From Planctomycetaceae bacterium (GTDB taxonomy: Bacteria > Planctomycetota > Planctomycetia > Planctomycetales > Planctomycetaceae): a stretch of 64,000 bases of DNA. Under the pieces are notes generated by a model that was not told the DNA's origin, searched no databases, and saw only the letters and a program-made list of their open reading frames with translations. Positions 1 through 8,278 of this stretch are shown here, piece by piece. Numbering within the stretch: position 1 is the first letter of the stretch; each line of letters begins with the position of its first letter. The stretch covers positions 1 through 64,000 of the forward strand of contig JAKFUG010000011.1 of assembly GCA_021732785.1 (NCBI GenBank), read 5' to 3'. The position numbers were made by a program, and so were the translations under genes.

Positions 1-311
1 AAGAGTCGCTGGAGGTGGCGTACTACATCAGCAGCCACGCGCCGAAGGTCCGCGCGCTGGCCGCGCACATCCGCGGCCACTGGGGGATCGAGAACAGTCT
101 GCACCACGTCCTTGATGTCACTTTTACAGAAGACGCCAGCCGCATTCGCCGCGGCAGCGCCCCGGACATCTCCGCGTCGTTGCGCCGCCTGGCGCTCAAC
201 ATTTTACAGCGCGACACTTCGGTCAAAGACAACATCCGCGGCAAACGACTCCGCGCCGGCTGGGACGAGGACGTCCTCGAACAAATTTGGACCGCTTTTT
301 CCGCGGTTTAA
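1..311 (+). CDS. ISAs1 family transposase, C-terminal fragment
   Basis: The open frame enters from the window edge (an upstream in-frame stretch reads ESLEVAYYISS) and stops at 311. The fragment contains the family's typical C-terminal block: HIRGHWGIENSLHHVLDVTF, followed by EDASRIRRGSAP. The Glu of GHWGIEN is the last acidic residue of the DDE catalytic triad in this family. A complete protein is usually about 350-380 residues, so roughly the last quarter is visible. The rest of the gene is off the window, so whether the element is active cannot be judged. The family assignment is secure; the completeness is unknown. Confidence 0.85.
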   Translation, partial: ESLEVAYYISSHAPKVRALAAHIRGHWGIENSLHHVLDVTFTEDASRIRRGSAPDISASLRRLALNILQRDTSVKDNIRGKRLRAGWDEDVLEQIWTAFSAV

Positions 312-326
312 CATGCAATTGCCCTG
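1..326 (+). mobile_element. Right end of an ISAs1-family insertion sequence
   Basis: The first 311 bases encode the C-terminal end of an ISAs1-type transposase. The element seems to end at base 326, where the 15 bases from 312 read, on the opposite strand, CAGGGCAATTGCATG. This is a CAGGG-type terminus as expected for ISAs1 elements. The left end lies outside the window, so the terminal repeat cannot be compared with its partner. The sequence right after 326 belongs to a glycosyltransferase gene. Confidence 0.7.
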
Positions 327-1045
327 AGCAACTTCTGGACGATTACAAATCGGCACATGATGTCGATCTGAATCTTGTGGATGAATTTCATCAGTGGAGA
401 GCTGCGACACCCATTCCTGATGAACCGCTTGTGACTGTATGTGTTGCGACATGGGATCGACCTGAACTTCTTGTTAACCGCTGCGTGGCGTCGCTGCTGA
501 ACCAAACCTATCGCAAATTGGAGATCATCGTCGTCGGGGATGCCTCACCACAGTCGACGGTCGATGCAATGGATGGAATCTCTGATCCACGTGTCCGGTT
601 CGTCAATCTTCCACAACGTGGAGTTTACCCGGCGGTACCAGATCTCCGCTGGTTGGTTGCCGGAACGGCTCCCGTCAATCATGCCCTCTCAATTGCTAAC
701 GGAGATTACATCACTCATCTCGACGATGATGATGAACATCTTCCCGAACGGGTTGAAGTTTTGGTGAAACATGCGGTTACGACGGGTGCCGATGTGTTGT
801 GGCATCCTTTTTGGATCTGCCGCCCGAGCGGTGAGTCCACACTTATTGAAGCTTCGTGGTTCCGGTACGGCCACGTCACTACGGGGAGCGTGTTCTATCG
901 CGGTTGGTTGAAGCGAATCCCGTACAGTCTCGATGCCGCAGGGCTGCGTGAACCCGGTGACTGGAACCGATTCCGGAAGTTTCAATATCTGCGTGCAAAA
1001 ATCGAACGATGTTCTATGCCTTTGATGAGGCATTATCGTCGCTGA
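287..1045 (+). CDS. Glycosyltransferase family 2 protein, 5'-truncated by the IS
   Basis: This is a GT-A fold sugar transferase. The first strand reads PLVTVCVATWDRPELL (about residue 46), followed by SLLNQTYRKLEIIVVGDAS. A metal- and nucleotide-sugar-binding acidic cluster, THLDDDDEHLPERVE, lies near residue 145. The frame is formally open from an ATG at 287, but the first 13 codons lie inside the insertion sequence. The native 5' end was therefore probably removed by the insertion at base 326. No ATG occurs in frame between 326 and the glycosyltransferase core. At 252 residues it retains the catalytic domain but no acceptor-specific C-terminal extension. The sugar and acceptor cannot be predicted. 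It is probably a pseudogene or an unexpressed remnant. Confidence 0.75.
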   Translation: MDRFFRGLTCNCPEQLLDDYKSAHDVDLNLVDEFHQWRAATPIPDEPLVTVCVATWDRPELLVNRCVASLLNQTYRKLEIIVVGDASPQSTVDAMDGISDPRVRFVNLPQRGVYPAVPDLRWLVAGTAPVNHALSIANGDYITHLDDDDEHLPERVEVLVKHAVTTGADVLWHPFWICRPSGESTLIEASWFRYGHVTTGSVFYRGWLKRIPYSLDAAGLREPGDWNRFRKFQYLRAKIERCSMPLMRHYRR

Positions 1046-1053
1046 GCCAGTGA

Positions 1054-1141
1054 CGTAGGGTGGAACGAGTCCGCGAGTTCCACCTTTCTTCCACCGTGTA
1101 TCATCCGATGTGGTGAAACTCGAAGACTCGCTCCACCCTAC
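1054..1141. repeat. Palindromic repeat, family F variant
   Basis: The two arms, cgtagggtggaacgagtc and its near inverse ending ctccaccctac, bracket a short divergent centre. It resembles the elements at 4551-4634 and 25131-25212, which share the TAGGGT...GAGTCxGCGAG arm. It is noncoding and lies after the truncated glycosyltransferase. Confidence 0.75.
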
Positions 1142-1151
1142 ACTCGTGCCA

Positions 1152-1254
1152 TTTTAGCCGCGACCCGGAGTCCGCGGAGGGGAGCGCTCGCGTGGAGCGC
1201 GCCGCACGCGCCGTGTGTTCCGCGCCGCGCTCCCCTGGCGGGTCGCGGCTAAAC
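1152..1254. repeat. Palindromic repeat, family G
   Basis: The outer arms TTTAGCCGCGACCCGG and CGGGTCGCGGCTAAA form a near-perfect inverted repeat around a GC-rich centre containing GGGGAGCGCTCGCGTGGAGC. A second copy lies at 58561-58658. Confidence 0.85.
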
Positions 1255-1261
1255 GATGACG

Positions 1262-2350
1262 TTATTTCCGGCCCGTCAGCACCCAATACTCTTTCACTTG
1301 TTCTGCGCCGACTTCCTGGAAGTACATGGGCATCTTTTCGGCGAACCAGTTCGGTGTCTTGGTCACCACATGAACCAGGCCGCCGGGTTTGAGGGCGCGG
1401 TGGGACATTTGCAGGAAGAGCAGAGCGATCTTGTAGTGCGAGAAGTACGGCGGGTTCGCGAGGACCAGATCGAACTCGCCTTTGGGGATGAGGTTGCCGC
1501 TGGCGTCGAGGGCGGTTTCGATGTCGCTGAGACCGTTCTCCGTCGCCCCGAGATGGACGCATTCCAGCGCGCGGGGATTGGAATCGACCGCGAGGACATG
1601 CACGCCCTCCGCCCGGCTGGCCGCGGCAATGGCGACCGCTCCAGAGCCGCAGCCGAGATCGAGAACGTGCTGGCCGGGTTGCACGTCCATGAAGTTGATG
1701 AGCGTGCGGGCACCGACATCAATGTGGCGATGGCTGAACACGCCCGGCCGCGAATAGGCTTTGATCAGTTTGTCGCCGTCGCGGAAGACGAACTCGGCCT
1801 GATAATTCTTCACCTTGGCGAGCGGCCCCGGTTTCGTGCAGAGATAGATCACGCCGCGATCAATCGGATTACGGGTCACCTTCGGAAAGAGTTTTTTCAG
1901 TTCGGCGTGCAGCCATTGGTCTTCGGCGTTATCGATCACCGCGATGAAGCGGCCGTTGTCTTTGAGGCGTTGATAACCAATCTGCAGCATCTCGCGGACG
2001 AGCTCCGTTTCGCCGCGGGTGCCGAAGCCCCAGACGACGAGATCGTACGGGTCTTCCGGCGGATCGGGCGTGCAGACCCATTCGATGCGGTCGTCGTGCT
2101 CGGTTTGTTCGTTGTACGATGTCTGGTCACGCTGATAGATATCCAAGAACCAGCAGACGGCGGTCGCTTCGGGATGCGCCGCGACATATGCCCGCGGGAA
2201 CTGGCCGCGGCCGACGGTATTGCAGAGCATCCGCCCGGACGGTAACTCCGCGGCGTAGTCGATGCGGAGTTGCTCCGTCGTCCGCACCCGGACCGCGGTC
2301 GGTTGGTCGAAGTCATCATCGTCGTCAAAATCAGGCGGGCGGCGGGCCAT
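1262..2350 (-). CDS. Class I SAM-dependent methyltransferase, RsmC-like
   Basis: This is a methyltransferase of the type that modifies guanine N2 in small-subunit rRNA (RsmC/RlmG group), so it is likely cytoplasmic and ribosome-related. SAM motif I, HVLDLGCGSGAVAIAAA, lies near residue 230. The catalytic LVLANPPYFSHY near residue 298 is the NPPY signature of N-methyltransferases acting on planar amines. The N-terminal half would be the degenerate methyltransferase-like domain typical of RsmC. The start at 2350 (MARRPPDFDDDDD) is preceded by GAGGAA. A longer frame upstream reads through a palindromic repeat and is rejected. At 362 residues it has normal family length. The substrate base is inferred, not shown. 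Confidence 0.8.
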   Translation of the reverse strand: MARRPPDFDDDDDFDQPTAVRVRTTEQLRIDYAAELPSGRMLCNTVGRGQFPRAYVAAHPEATAVCWFLDIYQRDQTSYNEQTEHDDRIEWVCTPDPPEDPYDLVVWGFGTRGETELVREMLQIGYQRLKDNGRFIAVIDNAEDQWLHAELKKLFPKVTRNPIDRGVIYLCTKPGPLAKVKNYQAEFVFRDGDKLIKAYSRPGVFSHRHIDVGARTLINFMDVQPGQHVLDLGCGSGAVAIAAASRAEGVHVLAVDSNPRALECVHLGATENGLSDIETALDASGNLIPKGEFDLVLANPPYFSHYKIALLFLQMSHRALKPGGLVHVVTKTPNWFAEKMPMYFQEVGAEQVKEYWVLTGRK

Positions 2351-2360
2351 TCTGGTTCCT

Positions 2361-2527
2361 CGTTCCCATGCTCGATGTGGGAACTCTCTTCTTTTGAACG
2401 CTGTCGGTGGGGAAAGCACCCCGGCTGCTCGGAAGCAGCCGGGGTGCTGGCGTTACGTTTGTTGTCAACGATGAGACGACGCGGAGCGTCTCGGCCGTGC
2501 GTTCCCACGCGGAGCATGGGAACGAGT
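2361..2527. repeat. Palindromic repeat, family B
   Basis: CGTTCCCAtGCtcgatGTGGGAAC at the left and CGTTCCCACGCGGAGCATGGGAACGAG at the right bracket a second hairpin, CACCCCGGCTGC...GCAGCCGGGGTG. Related elements are at 5441-5567 and 26910-27033. Read in one frame, the unit gives a peptide like FPRRAWERE, which contaminates the apparent N-termini of adjacent genes. Confidence 0.85.
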
Positions 2528-2587
2528 TGTGTTCGTTGTCAGCCTCTTGCCCTTTTCTGGCTGTCCACTATTCCCTGTCCACTTCTC

Positions 2588-3799
2588 TCACACCACGCGG
2601 CACAAATAACACTTCAGGTAGTCAGTTTCGAGGCAATGGACCGACGCGGGGTGGTCGGGACCGGGGCCGCGGGCTTCGAGGATCTGCACGTGACGGCCCG
2701 ATTGCAGCGACACCCGCGACAACATTTCGGTGAACATCTCGTGGGTGACGTGGCCCGAGCAACTGCATGTCATCAGCAGGCCGCCGGGTACGAGGGCGTC
2801 GACCGCAAGCCGGTTCAGACTGTAGTAACCTCGCAGCGCGGCTTCGATGCCATCCCGATGTTTGGCGAGCTTCGGCGGATCGAGAATCACCGTCGAAAAT
2901 TTGTCCCCCGCGGCGACGATCTGTTCGAGAGCTTTGAAACCGTCTTCCTGCATGACCTGCAACCGACCGGCGACGCCGTTCCCTTCGGCATTGGCGTACG
3001 TCAGTTCGAGAGCCGCGGCGGAACTGTCAACGGCGATGACCTCGGCCGCGGGTCCATGCACGAGGCAATTCAACCCGAAGCCGCCCGAGTAACAGAACAT
3101 ATCCAGCACGCGCGAATTCGCGGAGAACGACGCAATCCGTCGCCGATTCTCACGCTGATCGAGAAAGAAGCCAGTCTTCTGCCCCGCGGTGAGATCGACC
3201 GCGTAAATGATGTCATTCTCACGGATGAGCAACGGGTTCGGCGGTTCGATGCCCCGCGCGAGACCGTCGGTCATCTCCAACCCCTCGGCGGCACGAATCC
3301 CCTTTTCCGACCGCAGCACGATTCCTTTCGGTGCGAGTTTCTGTTCGAGGAGATCGAGCAACCGCTCTTTACGATCAGCCAAAGCGCGCGAGGTGAATTG
3401 CACCGTCAGCCAGTCGCCGAAGCGGTCGATAATCAGCCCGGAGAATTGATCGGCTTCCGAATAAACGAGGCGACACGCAAGTTCGGGCGTGAAGTGTCCG
3501 AAGAGTCGTCGCCGCAAACTGATGGCGTCGTCCAGGCGGCGAGACCAGAAGAGATCATCAAGGGCCTGGTTTTCGTCCCAACAGTACAAACGAACGCGGA
3601 TATTGCTGTTCGGATTGTAAAGACCGCGGGCGATGAACTTGCCGTCGTGGGTCCGGAGCACGACTTCGCTGCCGGGGGCAATGTCATCGGTCATGCTGAC
3701 GATGGCGCTATGGTAGACCCACGGATGCTTGCTGTAGAACGGGAGCGCCTTGCGGGCGTGGATACGGACTTCGGGGAGGACGAGCGTCGCGGACGGCAT
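2588..3799 (-). CDS. rlmI: RlmI-like 23S rRNA (cytosine-C5) methyltransferase
   Basis: This enzyme is predicted to methylate cytosine C5 in 23S rRNA using SAM. The N-terminal roughly 80 residues resemble a PUA RNA-binding domain (HPWVYHSAI, then GLYNPNSNIRVR). It is followed by the family signature GQKTGFFLDQRENRR near residue 218, motif I RVLDMFCYSGGFGLN, the catalytic-loop VILDPPKLAKHR near residue 305, and LLMTCSCSGHV carrying the expected motif VI cysteine. Its length of 403 residues is typical. It is the next minus-strand gene upstream of the RsmC-like gene, but a 237-base repeat-filled gap makes cotranscription uncertain. The exact cytosine is inferred from family membership only. Confidence 0.88.
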   Translation of the reverse strand: MPSATLVLPEVRIHARKALPFYSKHPWVYHSAIVSMTDDIAPGSEVVLRTHDGKFIARGLYNPNSNIRVRLYCWDENQALDDLFWSRRLDDAISLRRRLFGHFTPELACRLVYSEADQFSGLIIDRFGDWLTVQFTSRALADRKERLLDLLEQKLAPKGIVLRSEKGIRAAEGLEMTDGLARGIEPPNPLLIRENDIIYAVDLTAGQKTGFFLDQRENRRRIASFSANSRVLDMFCYSGGFGLNCLVHGPAAEVIAVDSSAAALELTYANAEGNGVAGRLQVMQEDGFKALEQIVAAGDKFSTVILDPPKLAKHRDGIEAALRGYYSLNRLAVDALVPGGLLMTCSCSGHVTHEMFTEMLSRVSLQSGRHVQILEARGPGPDHPASVHCLETDYLKCYLCRVV

Positions 3800-3956
3800 G
3801 CGCGGGGTGTTTCAGAAGAGAAATCCGAATGTCGCAATCCGAAATTCGAAGGAAATCATAAGTTCTGGAAAAGAAAAATATCATCAGCAAGAAGGCACGT
3901 TTTCCCCTTGGGATTTTCGTGCTTCCTTCGGATTTCGAGATTCGGATTTTGAATTT

Positions 3957-4418
3957 TTATGGGGTGACAGGCCGGGCGGCGGCGTCGACTTCTTCGAGGT
4001 ACGCCAGCAGCCGGTCCCGTTCGTTGGTCAGGTGGCGGACTCGCAGCAACGACCGGACACGAGTCGTCAATTCCAGCCGATGCACCGGCTTGGTGAGGAA
4101 ATCATCGGCTCCGGCTTTCACGGCTTTTTCGATGTCGCCCATTTCGTTCAGGGCGGTGACCATGAGAATCGGAATGTTTTTTGACGCCGGGTTCTGCTTG
4201 ATCCGCTGGCAGACTTCGTAGCCACTCATTTTCGGCATCATGATGTCGAGCAGAATCAGATCGGGCTGAAATTCCTGCACTTTGTCGAGTGTGGACGCGC
4301 CGTCGCTGGTCATCACAATCTCGTACGGCTCGCCGCTTTCGGAGAGATACGCATCCAGCAATTCGCAGTTTTGCAGGTTATCATCGGCAATCAGAATTTT
4401 GGAAACAGGCGCGGACAT
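3957..4418 (-). CDS. CheY-like response regulator
   Basis: This is a stand-alone phosphoacceptor receiver domain of two-component signalling. The acidic pocket D12-D13 (ILIADDN), the phosphorylation site D58 (LILLDIMMP), T88 (MVTALN) and K110 (FLTKPV) are all present, so it should be phosphorylatable. After the receiver (about residues 8-125) comes a short helical C-terminal tail rich in Arg and Glu (LLRVRHLTNERDRLLAYLEE). This may be a dimerisation or coiled-coil segment rather than a DNA-binding output domain. No histidine kinase gene is adjacent, so its partner is unknown. Confidence 0.9.
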   Translation of the reverse strand: MSAPVSKILIADDNLQNCELLDAYLSESGEPYEIVMTSDGASTLDKVQEFQPDLILLDIMMPKMSGYEVCQRIKQNPASKNIPILMVTALNEMGDIEKAVKAGADDFLTKPVHRLELTTRVRSLLRVRHLTNERDRLLAYLEEVDAAARPVTP

Positions 4419-4550
4419 AGCAATCAGCCCCGGTGGGGGAATGGTTATGGAATTCAGGCGACGCAGGTGACATCCGGAGACGTACTGTCGCCGCAGTAAA
4501 AGTATACCGCATCAGCCGCACGGACGAAACCGGTCGGTTTTCCGCTGATT

Positions 4551-4634
4551 CGTAGGGTTTGCCGAGTCCGCGAGGCGAACCACGAATTGTCCCCGCTCTC
4601 TGAGGTTCGCCTCCCGGACTCGGCAAACCCTACG
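4551..4634. repeat. Palindromic repeat, family F
   Basis: CGTAGGGTTTGCCGAGTCC and its exact inverse GGACTCGGCAAACCCTACG form long terminal arms, with inner arms GAGGCGAACC and GGTTCGCCTC. It ends one base before the stop codon of the glutaredoxin gene. A homologue lies at 25131-25212. Confidence 0.9.
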
Positions 4635-4635
4635 G

Positions 4636-5193
4636 CTATATCGGTGGCGTCCCTTCGATGAGACGTTGCAGCAGTTCCGGGGCGATGCGGCCGCGGAAAC
4701 GGACTTTCCCGTCGAACGCCACCACGGGGATGCTGGTGCCGTACTTTTCGACCAACTGCGGATCGGTATCGATGTTGACCAGCGTGATGTGCGGCAGCCA
4801 GCGCTGATAAGTCGTGAGCAATGCGACGGCGTCATCGCACAGCGGGCACGTGTCGCGGGTGTAAAGTGTCAATTGCCGAAATCGCAGGCCGGTGCGCGAC
4901 GGTCGCCATTTTGTCCGGTGTGTCGCCGACGAAAACGGGGCGAGCAACCACGCCCCGCCGCCGACTCCGGTCAGCCCGATCATGAACCACAATGGCTGAT
5001 TCGCATGCCAGAACCGCGGCATTCCCCGAATCCCGGTCTTCGCTTCGATCACGCATCCCACAAGCAACACCACGCCGAGCATCACCGCCAGGACACCCAA
5101 TCCCGCCAGTCGCGAACCGGGCTGATCATCTACTGCATGGGCCACGAAGAGTTCCTTCGCTGCTGTTTTGAGTGTTGGGAGGATGATATCCAC
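4636..5193 (-). CDS. Membrane-anchored glutaredoxin-like protein
   Basis: This 185-residue protein has two predicted transmembrane segments (about residues 30-49 and 68-86). They are followed by a C-terminal thioredoxin-fold domain starting near 106 (LTLYTRDTCPLCDDAV) with a redox CxxC at C116 and C119. The cis-Pro segment TSIPVVAFDG fits the DUF836/glutaredoxin-like group. It probably performs disulfide exchange at the membrane. The orientation of the domain is not clear. No redox partner is adjacent. The stop codon abuts a palindromic repeat that may serve as the transcript end. Confidence 0.75.
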   Translation of the reverse strand: MDIILPTLKTAAKELFVAHAVDDQPGSRLAGLGVLAVMLGVVLLVGCVIEAKTGIRGMPRFWHANQPLWFMIGLTGVGGGAWLLAPFSSATHRTKWRPSRTGLRFRQLTLYTRDTCPLCDDAVALLTTYQRWLPHITLVNIDTDPQLVEKYGTSIPVVAFDGKVRFRGRIAPELLQRLIEGTPPI

Positions 5194-5230
5194 GGAAACA
5201 CAGAAAGAGGAGAGGCGGAGGGATTCGGAG

Positions 5231-5384
5231 GGGAACCACGGAATACACGGAAACGGAAGAAGATGAGGAAAAGGAGTGAGAAAAATGCGATGGGTATGTA
5301 GCGCGCATTAAACGAGCAACATACCCATCTTCTGCCTTCTCCTCTTTCCCTTCCGTGTCCTCCATGTATTCCGTGGTTCCCCTC
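5231..5384. repeat. Palindromic repeat, family H
   Basis: The left arm GGAACCACGGAATACACGGAA and right arm TTCCGTGT...GTATTCCGTGGTTCC enclose an AT-richer centre. Related copies are at 25309-25422 and 41942-42078; the three share the arms but differ in the centre. Confidence 0.85.
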
Positions 5385-5440
5385 CTCGTCTTCATTTTAT
5401 TCTGTGCCTTGTCACGGATCCTCCGCTCTTTCGACTTACT

Positions 5441-5567
5441 CGTTCCCACGCTCTGCGTGGGAATGCCTGGCCGCGACGCTCTGCGTCGCATTTCTGTGAA
5501 CAGCAACAAATCGCATTCGACGCGGAGCATCTCGACCGTGCGTTCCCACGCGGAGCATGGGAACGAG
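5441..5567. repeat. Palindromic repeat, family B
   Basis: CGTTCCCACGCtctGCGTGGGAA at the left and CGTTCCCACGCGGAGCATGGGAACGAG at the right flank inner GCGACGCTCTGCGTCGC-type arms. It lies just downstream of the molybdopterin oxidoreductase stop codon at 5597. Confidence 0.85.
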
Positions 5568-5596
5568 TTCGCCGACATCGGATCGCGGGAAAGATT

Positions 5597-7768
5597 TCAT
5601 CCAACGGCTTCCACTTCCACAAGGTTATCGAAGAACGTCGCGCCGCCGCCCCAGTCGGTGGTGCGGCTGCTGGTGGTGAGGTTGGCGTTGCCGACGTCGT
5701 CCGTCAGTTTATGCCACCAGATGCCGGGGGCGACGACCACGCCGGGGCGGACGGTTTCGCCGACCATCGCTCTGGCATGGAATGAGCCGCGGTCGTTGCG
5801 AATGCGGACGCGCTGACCGTCGATGATCTCCCGTTCTTCCGCGTCGTCGGGGTGGATTTCCAGCGTCGGTTCCCCGGCGGATTTTCGCAGCGTTTCGGTT
5901 TCGACAAACGTCGAATTCAAAAAATGCGGCGACGGCGGCGACAGCAATTGCAGCGGGAACCGGGCCGCAAGTTCCGGCTGCGAATCGATGGATTCCGCAG
6001 GCGGGACATACCACGGCAACGGGTCCTCCCCCTGCTCTGCCAGCTTCGTGGAGAAGAACTCGCATTTCCCCGTCGGCGTCGGGAAATTTCCGTTGGCGAA
6101 GGGAACGAACGGCCGCGGCAACCGCAGGCGTTGCGGACCTTCGTTGCGTAAAACATCGACGGTGATGCCGCGCAAGGCCGAGGGTTGTTCGGGGGCTGTT
6201 TCCCACAAGGCTTCCCGCGCGAGTTGCTCATCGGTGACGGCGAACAATTCCGGTTCCAATCCGAGGCGTGATGCGAGTTGACGGAAGACATCGGTGTTGC
6301 AGCGCGCTTCGCCGAGCGGGGCAATCGCCGGTTCGTTGAGCTGGACGTAATGATGCCCGTAGGTCGTGTGCAGGTCGATGTGTTCGAGTTGCGTCGTCGC
6401 GGGGAGCACGATGTCGGCGTAGTCGGTGGTGTCGGTCAGGAACTGTTCGTGAACGACGGTGAAAAGATCGTCTCGCATCAATCCTTGCTGGACCCGCACA
6501 GAATCGGGAGCGATCGCCGCGGGGTTGCTGTTGTAGACAAACAGCAACCGCACCGGTGGACCGGGCGGTTCGCTGTGTGCCACTGGCTCTGCCAGTGTCT
6601 TCTCTTGTCTATCGGGGGCACTGGGATTCATCGGGAAGACACTGGCAGAGCCAGTGGCACACAAGGCGTCGGCGAGACGGCTCATGTTAATGGTGCGTGT
6701 CCCCGGCGGGCTCAATAACGGCCGTTGCAACCCGGCGGTGTTGATGGGGAACAGCCCGCTGGTGGTGAGCAGAATCCCGCCCGACGGATCCCGCCACGCA
6801 CCGATGAGCGCGGGCAGACACGCAATCGTGCGGACCGCCATGCCGCCGCCGTAGTGCCGTTGCAGGCCGTAATTGACACGGATCACCGCGGGTTTCGTCG
6901 CCGCGTATTCGTGAGCCAGCCGTTCGATATCGACCGCAGTGAGTCCGGTGATTTTCGCCACGACATCGACGGCATACTGCGTCAGCACCCGATCGCGCAG
7001 GGCATCGGTCCCGTGACAATAGCGTGTGAGATAATCCGCATCGGTCAGCCCATCTCGAAACATCACGTGCATGATGCCGAGCGCCAGCGCCGCATCCGTC
7101 CCCACGCGGGGCATCAGATGCCAATCACTCCGTTCGGCCGTACGCGAGCGGTACGGGTCGATGGTGACGATCTTTGCGCCGCGTTTGCGGGCGGCGACCA
7201 TCCGCACCCACAGATGCGAATTCGTGACCGCGGTGTTTGAACCCCAGTTGATGATGTAGCGACTATCATCAATCGCTTCGGGATCGGTCCCGATCCGGCC
7301 GCCGATGGTGTAGCTGTATCCGGCTACCCCGGCCGTGGCGCAGATCGTGCGATCCAGCATCGACGCCCCGATGCGATGGAAGAATCGCCGGTCGAGGCTT
7401 TCGCTCTGAATGCGGCCCATCGTGCCGCAGTAACTGTACGGCAAAATCGCCTGCGGTCCCTCCGGCGATGCGATGACCTCGCGAAATTTTGCGGTGATCA
7501 GATCCAGCGCGGTGTCCCAGTCGATCCGCTCAAACTGCCCGCTTCCTTTCGGCCCAATGCGTCGCAGCGGATGTAGGACACGGTTGGGGTTATAGACCCG
7601 TTCGAGATAATGCGACACCTTGTGGCACAGAAACCCCTGCGTAAAGGGATGCGCCGGATCGCCACGCAACCGCGACGCCCGGCCGTCCTTCACATCGACC
7701 AGCATCGAGCAGGTATCGGGACAATCGAGCGGGCAAACCAACCGATGCGCTGCAGCATCACAAAGCAT
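5597..7768 (-). CDS. Molybdopterin-dependent oxidoreductase
   Basis: This is a Mo/W-bis-MGD enzyme of the DMSO reductase superfamily, 723 residues. The N-terminal cysteines C12, C16, C20 and C48 (VCPLDCPDTC ... GFLCHK) form the expected [4Fe-4S] site. The cofactor-binding core follows (IINWGSNTAVTNSH, IVTIDPYRSRTAE), with a C-terminal molydopterin-binding domain (LLSPPSPHFLNSTF ... VRIRNDRGSF). A cysteine in TICATAGVAG near residue 143 is a candidate metal ligand. There is no twin-arginine signal, so it is probably cytoplasmic. The substrate is unknown. About 30 residues near 369-399 are encoded by a palindromic repeat inserted in frame. It starts 24 bases after the receiver gene, suggesting an operon. 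Confidence 0.85.
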   Translation of the reverse strand: MLCDAAAHRLVCPLDCPDTCSMLVDVKDGRASRLRGDPAHPFTQGFLCHKVSHYLERVYNPNRVLHPLRRIGPKGSGQFERIDWDTALDLITAKFREVIASPEGPQAILPYSYCGTMGRIQSESLDRRFFHRIGASMLDRTICATAGVAGYSYTIGGRIGTDPEAIDDSRYIINWGSNTAVTNSHLWVRMVAARKRGAKIVTIDPYRSRTAERSDWHLMPRVGTDAALALGIMHVMFRDGLTDADYLTRYCHGTDALRDRVLTQYAVDVVAKITGLTAVDIERLAHEYAATKPAVIRVNYGLQRHYGGGMAVRTIACLPALIGAWRDPSGGILLTTSGLFPINTAGLQRPLLSPPGTRTINMSRLADALCATGSASVFPMNPSAPDRQEKTLAEPVAHSEPPGPPVRLLFVYNSNPAAIAPDSVRVQQGLMRDDLFTVVHEQFLTDTTDYADIVLPATTQLEHIDLHTTYGHHYVQLNEPAIAPLGEARCNTDVFRQLASRLGLEPELFAVTDEQLAREALWETAPEQPSALRGITVDVLRNEGPQRLRLPRPFVPFANGNFPTPTGKCEFFSTKLAEQGEDPLPWYVPPAESIDSQPELAARFPLQLLSPPSPHFLNSTFVETETLRKSAGEPTLEIHPDDAEEREIIDGQRVRIRNDRGSFHARAMVGETVRPGVVVAPGIWWHKLTDDVGNANLTTSSRTTDWGGGATFFDNLVEVEAVG
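6574..6663. repeat. Palindromic repeat, family E, in frame inside the oxidoreductase gene
   Basis: TGTGTGCCACTGGCTCTGCC (continuing AGTGTCTTC) and the inverse arm GACACTGGCAGAGCCAGTGG make a 90-base hairpin element. It keeps the reading frame of the surrounding gene and adds about 30 residues. A second copy, at 62874-62952, is intergenic. Confidence 0.9.
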
Positions 7769-7792
7769 TCCCGTTTCCTTGTCTGCGTCCGT

Positions 7793-8278
7793 TCACGAGA
7801 AGCCCGGTACCGACGGACTGACAGCCAGTGAAGCCGCGTCGACCGCATCGAGAATGCACTTTCGAAACTCCGGAAACCATGCTTCGGAAATCCATTCCAG
7901 ATCACCATACGGCGTCACTCGGTGAACAGGATATCCGGCTTCGTCCAGGACGCGTTCCATGCCGTCCACGGCCGCTCGGTTTGTGCTGTGAATGACGATG
8001 GGCAGACGTGGCCCATCCGCGGGGAGTTGAGCGAGAAAGTCGGCCGCGTCGCGTCCCGTTCCCGGCTCCGGATTTTGATTGTTCACCGGTTCGAGATCGT
8101 GATCGAGCGAGATGGCAAGCACGCGTTCCGGAGCTTCCCGATAGGCTGCGATAAACGAGGGCGCATCGGGTAAAATCAGCGTTTCATATGGGGAGAATCG
8201 ATCTTCCAGCCGTTCCCGCATCGCCGCGGTCCGACGTGGGTCGTCTTCGAGAATCAGCAATCGCATCCGATTTGTCAT
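7793..8278 (-). CDS. Cyclic-phosphate-processing receiver domain protein (cREC)
   Basis: This 161-residue protein has a receiver-like fold. It begins MRLLILEDDPRRTAAMRERL (acidic cluster E11-D12-D13), continues AISLDHDLE (D59, H60, D61), then IVIHSTNRAAVDGM (H97-N100) and a final HRVTPYG...W block. The LDHDL plus HSTN pattern distinguishes this group, predicted from comparative genomics to act on cyclic nucleotide or RNA phosphates, from ordinary CheY proteins. Catalysis is inferred. The chosen ATG at 8278 matches the start of the fold. The gene overlaps the 3' part of the upstream frame and lies 24 bases from the oxidoreductase gene, suggesting a transcription unit. Confidence 0.75.
   Translation of the reverse strand: MTNRMRLLILEDDPRRTAAMRERLEDRFSPYETLILPDAPSFIAAYREAPERVLAISLDHDLEPVNNQNPEPGTGRDAADFLAQLPADGPRLPIVIHSTNRAAVDGMERVLDEAGYPVHRVTPYGDLEWISEAWFPEFRKCILDAVDAASLAVSPSVPGFS

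Noticed and set aside
2351-2419. N-terminal extension of the RsmC-like protein containing FPHRAWERG
   Set aside because: This peptide is the translation of a family B palindrome found at several other sites, so it is not part of the protein. The ATG at 2350 has a ribosome-binding site.
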